From positions 186,001 to 250,000 of the forward strand of contig CAVWQC010000001.1 of the NCBI GenBank assembly GCA_963757065.1: DNA of 64,000 nucleotides, read 5' to 3'. Source of the DNA: PNON01 sp963757065 (GTDB lineage Bacteria > Chloroflexota > Anaerolineae > Anaerolineales > Anaerolineaceae). Positions 44,128-53,220 of this stretch are shown one piece after another. The translations under genes were made by a program, and so were the position numbers. The notes under the pieces were generated by a model. It had not been told where the DNA came from and did no database searches. It was given only the letters and a program-made list of their open reading frames with translations. Every line of letters begins with the position of its first letter. The first letter of the stretch is position 1.

Positions 44128-44961
44128 TTACCTCTCGATCCGGGTTCGTTTTTCAATCCAGGTGACAACCCGGGCTGAGAACAATGTCAATACTAAGTAA
44201 AGAAGAGCGATCATTACCCAGGTTTGGATGGGAATGAAATTAGCAGCCATAAACTCTCTTCCCCGCCGGGTCATGTCTGCAACCGCCACAACACTGACCA
44301 GAGATGAATCTTTTAGCATGGAGATGAATTCATTTCCAACAGGTGGCAATATGACTCTGATGGCTTGAGGAATGATCACGTATCGCATTGCCTGGATATG
44401 GGTCATACCAAGGCTTCGAGCAGCTTCCATCTGACCTTTAGATATGCTCTGGATTCCAGCTCTATAGATCTCACTCATATAGGCACCATAGCAAAATGTG
44501 ATACCGAATATGGCCATCCAAATCGGGTCGGCCAAATATTCCTTCATTGATTGGATGTTATACGTTGTCCCAATTTGTTGAATAATGGAAGGCAAAGCAA
44601 AATACCAGAATAATAATTGAACCAATAGGGGTATACCCCGGACAATTTCCACATAGACTGAAGCAATACCAGAAATGATCGGATTTTTTGATAGCCTGCC
44701 CAATCCACTGATCAGCCCTAATACTAGGACAAGAAAGAAGGAAGTTATTGTAACTAAAAGTGTGACACGTAGACCATCCTGCACAAAAATGAGCACCCGG
44801 CGGTATGGGTCGGGTTGGGAAATCACCAAGAAAAGGATTAATGCGATCACACCGGCGACTAAAAACCACCAACGGTCAAATTTACTTTTCGATGCAGCTG
44901 CTCCTGCCCCGGTTTGAGCTGCATCTACTTTTGGTAATAGAGGGTTACGTTCGTCTGTCAT
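44128..44961 (-). CDS. Amino-acid ABC transporter permease (HisM/GlnP type)
   Basis: A 277-residue polar-amino-acid permease. A cytoplasmic N-terminus with an Ala-rich stretch precedes five to six helices. The family loop is GQMEAARSLGMTHIQAMRYVIIPQAIR, followed by PPVGNEFISMLKDSSL, both highly typical of the HAAT group. It pairs with the ATPase gene downstream. No substrate-binding protein gene adjoins, so the binding protein must be encoded elsewhere. A 20-bp palindrome sits 22 bp before the start. Confidence 0.93.
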   Translation of the reverse strand: MTDERNPLLPKVDAAQTGAGAAASKSKFDRWWFLVAGVIALILFLVISQPDPYRRVLIFVQDGLRVTLLVTITSFFLVLVLGLISGLGRLSKNPIISGIASVYVEIVRGIPLLVQLLFWYFALPSIIQQIGTTYNIQSMKEYLADPIWMAIFGITFCYGAYMSEIYRAGIQSISKGQMEAARSLGMTHIQAMRYVIIPQAIRVILPPVGNEFISMLKDSSLVSVVAVADMTRRGREFMAANFIPIQTWVMIALLYLVLTLFSARVVTWIEKRTRIER

Positions 44962-44982
44962 TTTATGATTTCCTAATAAAAT

Positions 44983-45002
44983 ACGAGGTTAAATAACCTC
45001 GT
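44983..45002 (-). promoter_or_regulatory. Palindrome upstream of the amino-acid permease
   Basis: ACGAGGTTA and TAACCTCGT flank AA, a 20-bp near-perfect dyad in the 5' leader of the permease gene. On the minus strand it is followed by ATTTTATTAG. It could be an operator or a weak terminator left from a lost upstream gene. Confidence 0.5.
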
Positions 45003-45355
45003 TTGGATAAACAAAATCATTCATAAAATATGTGCATTAACCGCTTAATCGATCAATTTATTTACTCTATTGTTAACCCAAAATATCGCGATTCGATGCT
45101 TAATATAGAATGTGTGATTGTATCACTTTGTGAAAAATTTTACAGGTTTTTTTTATTTTTGTTTTTTTATTTTGATGATCGTCAAAGAACCATTTTCAAC
45201 AAATTCGATTATTGTGGATAGTTCTGCAAATTTTATACTTTGAAGTATTATCTATGGGATAATAATGAGGACCGACAAGACCATCTCGGATGGATGATTG
45301 GGTTTAATGAAATTATCCTATTGAAAATTTATCTCTAAAATGGTGTAATTGGCAT
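45003..45355. other. AT-rich intergenic region between divergent genes
   Basis: A 353-bp AT-rich gap between the amino-acid permease (minus) and the UbiA-family gene (plus), with long T runs near 45150-45175. No gene, RNA family or strong promoter was recognised. It would be expected to hold the promoters of both neighbours. Confidence 0.55.
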
Positions 45356-46264
45356 ATGGAAAACAATCCTCCCCTGATATATCGGTTTTTTCAGAAAAAA
45401 CTATTATTCCTTATATTATTCAATATTCTCATGTTTGCGTTGGGAGGGGGAATAGCGCATTACCTCGGGTTAACCATAAATTGGACTGCTTATATGGCCG
45501 GCCAGGGGATAATGTTGATGTTGATGTTGGGAGTATTCTTCCTGAATGATTATTTTGAAATGCAGTCTCCATTTGGTCCTGTCGCTCCGCCCCGGACAAC
45601 CGCAGAATTGGAATCCCTTCGTAAGCTTCAAGCATCCATATTGATCTCAGCTTTATCATTTTTAACTATTTCATGCATATTACTCGTCATCCTCTATCGC
45701 GATGGATTGATGAACGGTACTTCCCTCGTTTTGATAAGCTCTGGCTTTCTCGTCGCGATTGGTTATGCTGTACCCCCCTTTCGATTGATCTACTCCGGGA
45801 TCGGTGAATTACTGGTATCGATCCTTATGTCGATCCTGATACCTGCATTTAGTTTCAGTCTGCAGTCGGCAGAATTGCATCGGTATATTTCAATGTCATC
45901 CATACCTGTGGCTGCTTTTTTCTTATCCACAACCCTGATCTTCCAATTTACAACTTACTCGAGTGATTGCAAAAATTGCCAGAATACCCTGCTGGTAAGA
46001 TTAGGCTGGCAGAAGGGTTGGCATCTTCACAATATACTGTTGATCCTCGGCTTCTTACTACTGGTCCTTTCCCGTATTCAAGGTCTACCTTGGACCTTGG
46101 TTTGGCCTTCTCTACTGACTATGCCCATTGCTGTTTATCAGGTAATCCTCATGGGGCAAGTAGCTGCCGGGAAGAAGCCTCACTGGGGGTTATTAAAGGT
46201 GACCAGTCTGGCAATTGTTTTATTAACTGCTTACCTTTTAACTTTTACTTATTGGACGAGGTAG
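45356..46264 (+). CDS. UbiA-family prenyltransferase-like membrane protein
   Basis: A 302-residue protein with eight or nine membrane helices. It resembles MenA/UbiA enzymes: the first Asp-rich motif is NDYFEMQS (canonical NDxxD, here with Glu and a shifted spacing), and the segment VPPFRLIYSGIGELLVSIL is a close match to MenA-type proteins. The second Asp motif is degraded (SSDCKNCQNTLLVRLG), so catalytic competence is doubtful. It could prenylate a quinone or other aromatic acceptor or be a diverged relative. Its stop is followed two bases later by the moeA start. The ribosome site is weak. Confidence 0.72.
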   Translation: MENNPPLIYRFFQKKLLFLILFNILMFALGGGIAHYLGLTINWTAYMAGQGIMLMLMLGVFFLNDYFEMQSPFGPVAPPRTTAELESLRKLQASILISALSFLTISCILLVILYRDGLMNGTSLVLISSGFLVAIGYAVPPFRLIYSGIGELLVSILMSILIPAFSFSLQSAELHRYISMSSIPVAAFFLSTTLIFQFTTYSSDCKNCQNTLLVRLGWQKGWHLHNILLILGFLLLVLSRIQGLPWTLVWPSLLTMPIAVYQVILMGQVAAGKKPHWGLLKVTSLAIVLLTAYLLTFTYWTR

Positions 46265-46266
46265 TT

Positions 46267-47502
46267 ATGCCCGAATTTTTAAAATTACAGCCACCTTTTA
46301 TCGCACTGCAGAATTTTCTATCCGCCATCCCTGAATCACAACCGGAAACCGAAGAAATCAACACGATCGACGGATTAACACGGGTGCTGGCGCAAGATTT
46401 CTACTCACCCAATCCCTTGCCAGAGTTTCCTCGCAGTACTGTGGATGGATATGCGGTCATTGCAGCACACACTCATGGTAGTTCTGAGAGTCTTCCCGCC
46501 ATCCTAAAAATGATCGGTGAATCACCCATGGGAAAACCATCAGCAATGACGGTTGGAGAAGGACAGGCAATTTTAATACATACCGGCGGAATGATCCCGA
46601 CCGGGGCAGATGCAGTTGTCATGCTGGAAAATAGCCAGTTGAATAACGGTTCAGACTTGGAGGTTTTCAGGCCGGTCAGTGTAAATGAAAATGTGATCCT
46701 GGTGGGAGAGGATGTCAGTACAGGCGACCTGGTCATACCTGCAGGCCGCGTTATTCGGCCAGTGGAAATCGGCGGATTAATGTCATTTGGCATCACCCGG
46801 ATTCTGGTCAATAAAAAACCGAAAGTAGGTATTCTTTCTTCCGGTGATGAGGTAATCCCACCTGCACAAAAACCATCAATAGGTCAGGTACGAGATATTA
46901 ACACTTCCACAATGAGTGCGATTGTAATCGAGGCAGGTGGTCAACCGGTTCCTTACCCACTCATAGCTGATAAAGAAGAGGCTCTCACTCAGTCAGTCAT
47001 CCAGGCATTTAACGAATGTGATATGGTATTAATTACGGCAGGTTCTTCTGCATCCACCCGCGATCTGACATCCTTAGTGATCGCGAAATTGGGGAAGCCT
47101 GGCATTCTAGCGCATGGAGTGAATGTAAAACCGGGTAAACCAACCATATTGGCGGTTTGTAACGGGAAACCGGTCATCGGCTTACCTGGTAACCCTGTCA
47201 GTGCTCTTGTCATTGCAGGTATCTTTGTCCGACCTGCGATCCATAAATTATTACAGGTGTCAGATCCACAGTTCAAGCCCGCAGTCCAGGCACGTCTGAC
47301 TGCAAATTTTGCTTCTTCAGCCGGTCGGGAAGATTGGGTGCCAGTGTTACTGCGAGAAACTGACCGGGGAAATGAAGCGGAACCTATCTTTTTCAAAAGT
47401 AATTTGATCTTCAATCTAGTTCGGGCAAATGCTTTAGTTCATATTCCTGCAGATGTTACCGGTGTCCAGGCTGGTGAAACCGTCCAGGTGGAGTTGTTAT
47501 GA
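46267..47502 (+). CDS. moeA: Molybdopterin molybdenumtransferase MoeA
   Basis: 411 residues from ATG 46267; an open frame extends to 45967, but that part is a shadow of the upstream membrane gene. MoeA inserts molybdate (or tungstate) into adenylylated molybdopterin. Landmarks: STVDGYAV, HTGGMIPTGADAVVMLE, GILSSGDEV, the PGKPTILAV segment and GLPGNPVSALV. It sits two bases after the UbiA-like gene and overlaps the deacetylase gene by 4 bp. A second MoeA-type gene follows. Confidence 0.93.
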   Translation: MPEFLKLQPPFIALQNFLSAIPESQPETEEINTIDGLTRVLAQDFYSPNPLPEFPRSTVDGYAVIAAHTHGSSESLPAILKMIGESPMGKPSAMTVGEGQAILIHTGGMIPTGADAVVMLENSQLNNGSDLEVFRPVSVNENVILVGEDVSTGDLVIPAGRVIRPVEIGGLMSFGITRILVNKKPKVGILSSGDEVIPPAQKPSIGQVRDINTSTMSAIVIEAGGQPVPYPLIADKEEALTQSVIQAFNECDMVLITAGSSASTRDLTSLVIAKLGKPGILAHGVNVKPGKPTILAVCNGKPVIGLPGNPVSALVIAGIFVRPAIHKLLQVSDPQFKPAVQARLTANFASSAGREDWVPVLLRETDRGNEAEPIFFKSNLIFNLVRANALVHIPADVTGVQAGETVQVELL

Positions 47503-48449
47503 GGCGCGTTTTTCCAATATTCATTCTTGTGGTATTCATTATCTCGTCCTGTGCATCCCAAACCGCCACCCGGATAAACGAAACAGCAATAGCAAATTCC
47601 ATTCTCCAACAAATTGAGGCGAAACAAACGGTAATCGCGTTTGACCTGACACCTACGATCACGCCTACTGCATCACAAACACCCACAGTAACTGTTACTC
47701 CAAGTCCGGTTCCTTCTGCCACACCCACCATTACACCAACATGGATCAAGCATGCCAAAGGAACTCCAATACTGGCTCCCATACTGCTGTATCACCATAT
47801 CCGTGATATCGAAAAACCCGGCCGCTATGATATTTCTCCTGCGGTCTTTGAAACCCAAATGCAATATTTAAAGGAGTGGGGTTACACATCCATCACGATC
47901 GAAACGCTTGTCAATGCATTAAAATACAGCGATCCGCTGCCCGAAAAGCCAGTGATGATCACATTTGATGATGGGGCTTTGGATGTTTACCAAAATGCTT
48001 TCCCTATCATGCAAAAACTGGGTTTTGTTGGCACCTTTTACATAGTATCCAACCGCTTAAAATCAGTTGACTTTGTCCATGTCCCTGAAATACGGGAAAT
48101 GATTTCAGCAGGTTGGGAAATTGGCAGCCACTCTCATTCGCATATTGACCTGACACAGAATCACAATTCCATCAATGCTGAGGCCAAAGGGTCCATGACA
48201 GAGTTGAGCGATGCCATTGGAGTGGGGATTTACTCTTTCGCTTACCCGTTTGGGATGATCGATCCTGTGGTGGGTGATCACATTTCCACTTATGGGTATT
48301 CCAACGCTGTCGGTTTGGGAACTTCTTATACCCATACACTGGGTCAAATTTTTTACCTTAGCAGGATGGAAGTACGTAATGATTATGATGCGACTGGGTT
48401 CGCTCGTTTATTACCCTGGTCGCCTGTTACAACTCCACCTGCTCAGTAA
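47499..48449 (+). CDS. NodB-type polysaccharide deacetylase lipoprotein
   Basis: A 316-residue lipoprotein (lipobox SSC at Cys18) with a Thr/Pro-rich linker and a C-terminal NodB domain. The metal/catalytic motifs are MITFDDGALDVY, EIGSHSHSHIDLTQ and FAYPFGMID. It removes acetyl groups from N-acetylated surface glycans such as peptidoglycan or chitin. ATGA overlap with moeA and a 17-bp gap to the next MoeA-like gene put it in the same transcript, though no functional link to molybdenum is apparent. Confidence 0.9.
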   Translation: MRRVFPIFILVVFIISSCASQTATRINETAIANSILQQIEAKQTVIAFDLTPTITPTASQTPTVTVTPSPVPSATPTITPTWIKHAKGTPILAPILLYHHIRDIEKPGRYDISPAVFETQMQYLKEWGYTSITIETLVNALKYSDPLPEKPVMITFDDGALDVYQNAFPIMQKLGFVGTFYIVSNRLKSVDFVHVPEIREMISAGWEIGSHSHSHIDLTQNHNSINAEAKGSMTELSDAIGVGIYSFAYPFGMIDPVVGDHISTYGYSNAVGLGTSYTHTLGQIFYLSRMEVRNDYDATGFARLLPWSPVTTPPAQ

Positions 48450-48466
48450 GAGTTTTTGAGGCATTC

Positions 48467-50437
48467 ATGTCTGTATATTTGAAAGATATTCCACTTGATG
48501 TAGCGAAGAAAAGATTGTTATCTGCCCTGGAAGAACACGGACTCAATGGTGTAAAAGGACATGAAACCATCCCACTTAATGAGTTCGCCTCCGGCAGAGT
48601 ATTAGCTGAAGGTGTCTGGGCGAAGATCAGTTCCCCGCACTATCATTCTTCAGCAATGGATGGCTTTGCTGTATCGGCTGTCGATACCCGGGATGCTTTA
48701 CCTTCAAGGCCGCTCAAACTTGTGGTCGGGGAAAAAGCTTATTATGTGGATACCGGTGATCCGCTTCCAAAAAACACCAATGCAGTCATTCCCATTGAGA
48801 ACGTTGAACCGATCCATCAGGATGGAACATCAGAACAGGATGTCCGGCATCCACGGGAAATACTAATTCGCTCATCCGTTACACCCTGGAGCCATATTCG
48901 TCTCCTTGGTGAAGATATTGTGGCTACTCAACTTGTGATCCCTGCCGGGCAGCAATTAAGTCCATTCGACCTTGGAGCAATCGCTGCTTGCGGACATTCC
49001 GCAATAAATGTAATCCGCAAGCCTGTGGTGGCTATCATCCCGACCGGAGATGAACTGGTTGAAATTGGTGAAGGTGCGAAAGCCGGGGACATCATCGAAT
49101 ACAATTCCATGATGATCGCTGCTCAAGTTAATTCCTGGGGCGGAGCAGCGAAACGATACCCGATCGTAAAAGATAACCTGGATTGCCTGAGGGAAGCGGT
49201 CATCCATGCAGCTGCTCATTCCGATCTGATCCTGCTTAATGCCGGATCTTCAGCCGGGGCAGATGATTATACTTCCCAGGTGGTGGAGAGCCTGGGGCAG
49301 TTGTTGGTGCATGGAGTGGCTGTCCGTCCCGGACATCCAGTGATCATTGGAATGGTCAATGTGAATATTAAAAACCAGGAGCGTCATGTTCCAATTATCG
49401 GGGTCCCTGGTTACCCGGTTTCTGCGGCACTCACGTGCGAGTTGTTTGTAGAACCGCTCATTACAATGTGGGCAGGTATAACAAATAAGAGTATTCAAGA
49501 AGTGGATGCTGAATTAACTCATAAGGTCACGTCTCCATCAGGGGATGATGATATGATGCGGGTCGCACTAGGCAAAGTGGCCAATCGTCTCATGGCTGCT
49601 CCATTGAACCGTGGAGCCGGTGTGATCACCTCGCTCGTCCGCGCAGATGGTATTTCGATGATCCCGCGTGGAATTCAAGGGATGGAAGCCGGCGAGAAAA
49701 TCCGCGTTCGGCTTTATCGGTCGGTTACTGAACTGGATAAAACACTATTTATCACCGGTTCACATGATCTCACCCTGGATGTTCTGGCAGAATATCTTGC
49801 AGAGAAAGGGCACCGCCTGGTCACTGCCAATGTAGGCAGCCTGGGTGGATTGCTGGCCTTAAGTAAGGGAGAAGCTCACGCCAGTGGTTCTCATCTGCTG
49901 GATCCCGAAACAGGGATTTACAATGATAGTTACATCCGGCAATACCTTGCTGGTCATTCAGTAAATGTCATGTCCTGGGTCGGACGAATCCAGGGTCTGT
50001 TAGTTCAAAAAGGAAACCCAAAGAAAATTATGACGTTGGATGATCTGATACGACCGGATGTTGAGTTCGCGAACAGGCAGCGGGGGGCAGGTACGAGGGT
50101 ATTATTGGATTATCAATTGAAGTTGTCCGGGATTCCGAATTCGAACATTCGCGGGTATCAAAATGAAGAGTATACACACCTGGGTGTTGCGGCTGCTGTG
50201 ATTTCAGGAAGAGCAGATTGCGGTCTGGGAATTACTGCCGCCGCCACTGCCTTGGATTTAGACTTTGTTCCTTTGTTTACAGAAACATACGAACTGGTTA
50301 TTCCCGTTGAAAATTATCATTCTGCACTTTTCGAGCCTATCATCCAGTCAGCCAACAATCCAGAATTTCATTCCCGGGTTCAGAAATTACCTGGGTATGA
50401 TACTTCCCAAATGGGGAAACTTCGTTTGGTAAGTTGA
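48467..50437 (+). CDS. MoeA fused to a periplasmic-binding-like domain
   Basis: A 656-residue protein. Residues 1 to about 425 form a full MoeA domain (SSAMDGFAV, PKNTNAVIPIE, IPTGDELVEIG, GSSAGADDYT, GVPGYPVSAAL). Residues about 435-656 form a PBP-like domain of the type called PBP_like (PF12727), beginning TLFITGSHDLTLDVLAEYL. Such fusions are known, and the second domain is thought to sense or channel molybdate or tungstate (inference in the family). Two MoeA proteins in one operon suggest separate handling of Mo and W or of two cofactor forms. Confidence 0.9.
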   Translation: MSVYLKDIPLDVAKKRLLSALEEHGLNGVKGHETIPLNEFASGRVLAEGVWAKISSPHYHSSAMDGFAVSAVDTRDALPSRPLKLVVGEKAYYVDTGDPLPKNTNAVIPIENVEPIHQDGTSEQDVRHPREILIRSSVTPWSHIRLLGEDIVATQLVIPAGQQLSPFDLGAIAACGHSAINVIRKPVVAIIPTGDELVEIGEGAKAGDIIEYNSMMIAAQVNSWGGAAKRYPIVKDNLDCLREAVIHAAAHSDLILLNAGSSAGADDYTSQVVESLGQLLVHGVAVRPGHPVIIGMVNVNIKNQERHVPIIGVPGYPVSAALTCELFVEPLITMWAGITNKSIQEVDAELTHKVTSPSGDDDMMRVALGKVANRLMAAPLNRGAGVITSLVRADGISMIPRGIQGMEAGEKIRVRLYRSVTELDKTLFITGSHDLTLDVLAEYLAEKGHRLVTANVGSLGGLLALSKGEAHASGSHLLDPETGIYNDSYIRQYLAGHSVNVMSWVGRIQGLLVQKGNPKKIMTLDDLIRPDVEFANRQRGAGTRVLLDYQLKLSGIPNSNIRGYQNEEYTHLGVAAAVISGRADCGLGITAAATALDLDFVPLFTETYELVIPVENYHSALFEPIIQSANNPEFHSRVQKLPGYDTSQMGKLRLVS

Positions 50438-50516
50438 TGCAACGTTCGATAATCTCTTGCATTCAGGTCTGGTTTGTACAATGATTAGAGTAACGATTAA
50501 ATAACCTGGAGGCAAC

Positions 50517-50978
50517 ATGTTACCAAAAATAAATGAACTGGCACCATCTTTTGAACTTCCCGATGATACCGGAAAGATCCATAAACTATCGGATTACAAA
50601 GGCAAGACTGTCGTGCTATATTTTTACCCGGAAGACGGCACTGATGGATGTACCACTGAGGCATGCAATTTCCGCGATGATTATTCAGCCTATCAAAAAG
50701 CAGGGATCACAATACTGGGAGTATCACCGGATACTATAAAATCTCACCAGAAGTTTAAATCCAAATATGATCTAAATTTCCCATTACTGGCAGATGAAGG
50801 TCATGTGGTCTGCGAGAAATATGGAGTTTGGGGGCTCAAGCATAACTTTGGCAGGGATTATATGGGTGTATTACGAACAACTTTCCTGATAGGGCCGGAT
50901 GGGAAAATTAAAAAAGTTTATGAGAGTGTTAAGCCAGCGGATCATAGTAAAGAGATCCTGGCAGATATTAAAGCATGA
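50517..50978 (+). CDS. bcp: Thioredoxin-dependent thiol peroxidase (Bcp/PrxQ)
   Basis: A 153-residue peroxiredoxin of the PrxQ/Bcp group that reduces hydroperoxides. The peroxidatic Cys is in YPEDGTDGCTTEAC, with the resolving Cys five residues later, the alpha2 arrangement of this group. The core motif FYFYPEDG and LADEGHVVCEKYGVWG are typical. GGAGGC precedes the ATG. It is likely monocistronic, with a bidirectional terminator after it. Confidence 0.94.
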   Translation: MLPKINELAPSFELPDDTGKIHKLSDYKGKTVVLYFYPEDGTDGCTTEACNFRDDYSAYQKAGITILGVSPDTIKSHQKFKSKYDLNFPLLADEGHVVCEKYGVWGLKHNFGRDYMGVLRTTFLIGPDGKIKKVYESVKPADHSKEILADIKA

Positions 50979-51016
50979 GATTAGCGTATGTAGTAAGTTA
51001 CTATATTTATAAATAA

Positions 51017-51042
51017 AATAACTCCCATTTCGGGGAGTTATT
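51017..51042. terminator. Bidirectional terminator between bcp and amt
   Basis: A perfect 10-bp stem (AATAACTCCC / GGGAGTTATT) with a six-base loop. On the minus strand it is followed by TTTATTTATAAA. It lies between convergent genes and serves both. Confidence 0.75.
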
Positions 51043-51075
51043 CGTTAATGAGAAAACCAGTTTTACTAAACCAGA

Positions 51076-52287
51076 TCAGATCATCTCGTAAGCAGTTTCG
51101 CCATGTAAAGCCGAATCTAAACCGCTCTCTTCATCGGCTGAAGTTACCTTTACGGGTGTTATCTTATTAATCACCCATAACATAGCATAAGAAACTACAA
51201 AGGCATAGATCGATGTACCGATAACAGCAGCCAATTCTTTCAAGAAGAATGTTGAATTTCCGAGTAATAATCCATTACTCCCCGCTGCATTTACGGATAT
51301 ATCCGCAAATATACCTAAAAAGATTATTCCTGTAAAACCACCCACACCATGAACTCCCCAAACGTCCAATGCATCATCCATTTTCCATCTATTCTTTAGA
51401 TTAACTGCCAGGTAACAGATTCCTCCAGCGAGGATGCCAATTATTACTGCACTGGTTGGGGTAATATAACCTGCCGCGGGAGTAATCGTGGCCAATCCGG
51501 CTACTGCCCCGGTAAGCAGCCCCAGGAACTTTGGTTTCTTTTCAAATATCCAGGCCAATATCATCCAAACGATTCCTGCAAAAGAAGCAGCGATATCAGT
51601 ATTCAAAAAAGCTGTAGCAGTTACTCCATCCACTTTAAGTTCTGATCCTGCATTAAATCCATACCAGCCAAACCAGAGTAGACCTGTCCCAAGTGCGACA
51701 AGAGGTATGCTATGAGGTCCTTTGTCCTGGAAAAGTCTTTTTCCAACAAAGATCACCGAAGCGAGAGCTGCCATACCAGCAATATTATGAACAACTATCC
51801 CACCCGCAAAGTCAAGTACACCCCATTGTTGGAGGATTCCACCACCCCAAACCATATGCACCATTGGGAAGTAAATCAATAGCAGCCAAAAAACCAGGAA
51901 AATCAAATATGCGCTGAACTTAACCCGGTTGGCAAAAGCTCCAGTAATGAGTGCGGGGGTGATGATGGCAAACATCATCTGATAAGCGACGAATACAAAC
52001 ATCGGAATACCAGCGGATACGAACATTGTATTTACATTAATACCCCGCAGAAATGCATTATCCAAATTCCCGATCACTCCTCCAACATCCCCGCTGAAAC
52101 ATAAGGAATAACCGACAGCGAACCACAGCACAGTTGTTAATCCCATCGAAACGAAACTTTGGATCATGATGGTTAAAACATTTCTCCGACCAACAAGACC
52201 CCCATAAAAAAAAGCCAACCCGGGTGTCATTAACATTACCAGGCTGGTTGCGATTAACATAAATCCGGTATTACCTGTATCAAGCAT
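51076..52287 (-). CDS. amt: Ammonium transporter Amt
   Basis: A 403-residue, eleven-helix ammonium channel. The twin-histidine pair is recognisable in GGIVVHNIAGMAAL and in VWGVHGVGGFTG, together with LMTPGLAFFYGGLVGRRN near the N-terminus, all typical. GAGGAGGAAG precedes the ATG. No glnB/glnK gene adjoins, although glutamine synthetase lies 4 kb away. The C-terminal tail is of ordinary length. The two-component pair is encoded directly upstream on the same strand, 90 bp away, so nitrogen control is possible but not shown. Confidence 0.95.
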   Translation of the reverse strand: MLDTGNTGFMLIATSLVMLMTPGLAFFYGGLVGRRNVLTIMIQSFVSMGLTTVLWFAVGYSLCFSGDVGGVIGNLDNAFLRGINVNTMFVSAGIPMFVFVAYQMMFAIITPALITGAFANRVKFSAYLIFLVFWLLLIYFPMVHMVWGGGILQQWGVLDFAGGIVVHNIAGMAALASVIFVGKRLFQDKGPHSIPLVALGTGLLWFGWYGFNAGSELKVDGVTATAFLNTDIAASFAGIVWMILAWIFEKKPKFLGLLTGAVAGLATITPAAGYITPTSAVIIGILAGGICYLAVNLKNRWKMDDALDVWGVHGVGGFTGIIFLGIFADISVNAAGSNGLLLGNSTFFLKELAAVIGTSIYAFVVSYAMLWVINKITPVKVTSADEESGLDSALHGETAYEMI

Positions 52288-52376
52288 ACTTCCTCCTCAG
52301 ACAGTGATTAGATTTCTTAAATCGTAGCACTTTCACGTCTGGAAAGAATTGCTGAATAATTGCATATTTATTACAG

Positions 52377-53210
52377 TTATTTTGCCTGAAAACGATAACC
52401 ACGGCCACGGACGGTTTGAATGATTTCGGGATGAGATAGGTCTCTTTCTATTTTTTGCCGTAACCGGAGTATATGCGGGCGGATGAGTGTTCGTCCTTCG
52501 CCTTCGGTCATCATAGGATAATTTAAAGCACCTTGCGCAATTTGCCTGCATGAGCAGACTTTTCCTTTGGCATCGATCAAATACTTCAAAATGGATGCCT
52601 GCTGGGTGGTTAATTCGATAATTCGTTTCTTTTGTGTTTTTTCATCATCGAGGATTACTCTCTGTTCCAGTAATTCAAGGAATATCATTGGTTGTTTCAA
52701 GCCTGAGTCAGGTTCTGTTTGCTTTAAGTTGTTAACATCCGAATTTTGACTTTTTAAGATTTTTAAGGATTCACGCAACATTTCACCGAGAGCATGGTTA
52801 TCTTGATTGGATTGGGATTTGATCAGGGCTTTTTCAATTGCTTCCAGGATCTCTTGAATATGTTGCGGTTTTATCAGGTAATCAACTGCACCTGCCTTTA
52901 CTGCAGAAATGGCACTTTCTAAAGTTGCATAAGCCGTTAAAATGATGATTGGTATTGAACGACCGGTTTTTTCCAATCTCTTCATCACCTCAATACCGTC
53001 CATATCGGGCATCCGAATATCCAATAATAGCAAGTCAAAATCGTTTTCGTTCAATTTTTTAATCGCTTCGGATCCATTTGCCGCACCTTCGACATAATAT
53101 CCTGCCAGTTGAAGCGACCGTAAAGTTGCCCTGCGAGTATTTTCTTCATCCTCTGCCACCAGGATATGGTATTTCTTTTTCTGTGATTCGAATTCATCGT
53201 GATCGGTCAT
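52377..53210 (-). CDS. Response regulator with winged-helix output
   Basis: 277 residues from ATG 53210 with AAGGAA upstream; the open extension to 53264 overlaps the kinase gene. A receiver domain (about residues 14-130) has the phospho-acceptor Asp in LLLLDIRMPDMDG and the conserved Lys in DYLIKP. A helical linker and then an OmpR-type winged-helix (IELTTQQASILKYLIDAKG to VRGRGYRFQAK) follow. Long linkers of about 70 residues between the domains are unusual for OmpR. It is partnered with the kinase encoded 11 bp upstream. Confidence 0.9.
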   Translation of the reverse strand: MTDHDEFESQKKKYHILVAEDEENTRRATLRSLQLAGYYVEGAANGSEAIKKLNENDFDLLLLDIRMPDMDGIEVMKRLEKTGRSIPIIILTAYATLESAISAVKAGAVDYLIKPQHIQEILEAIEKALIKSQSNQDNHALGEMLRESLKILKSQNSDVNNLKQTEPDSGLKQPMIFLELLEQRVILDDEKTQKKRIIELTTQQASILKYLIDAKGKVCSCRQIAQGALNYPMMTEGEGRTLIRPHILRLRQKIERDLSHPEIIQTVRGRGYRFQAK

Positions 53211-53220
53211 GTCTATCAAG

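Noticed and set aside
45967..46266. An N-terminal extension of moeA by 100 codons.
   Set aside because: It lies wholly inside the UbiA-like gene in another frame. MoeA proteins start near the MPEFLKLQPP position, and ATG 46267 follows the upstream stop by two bases.
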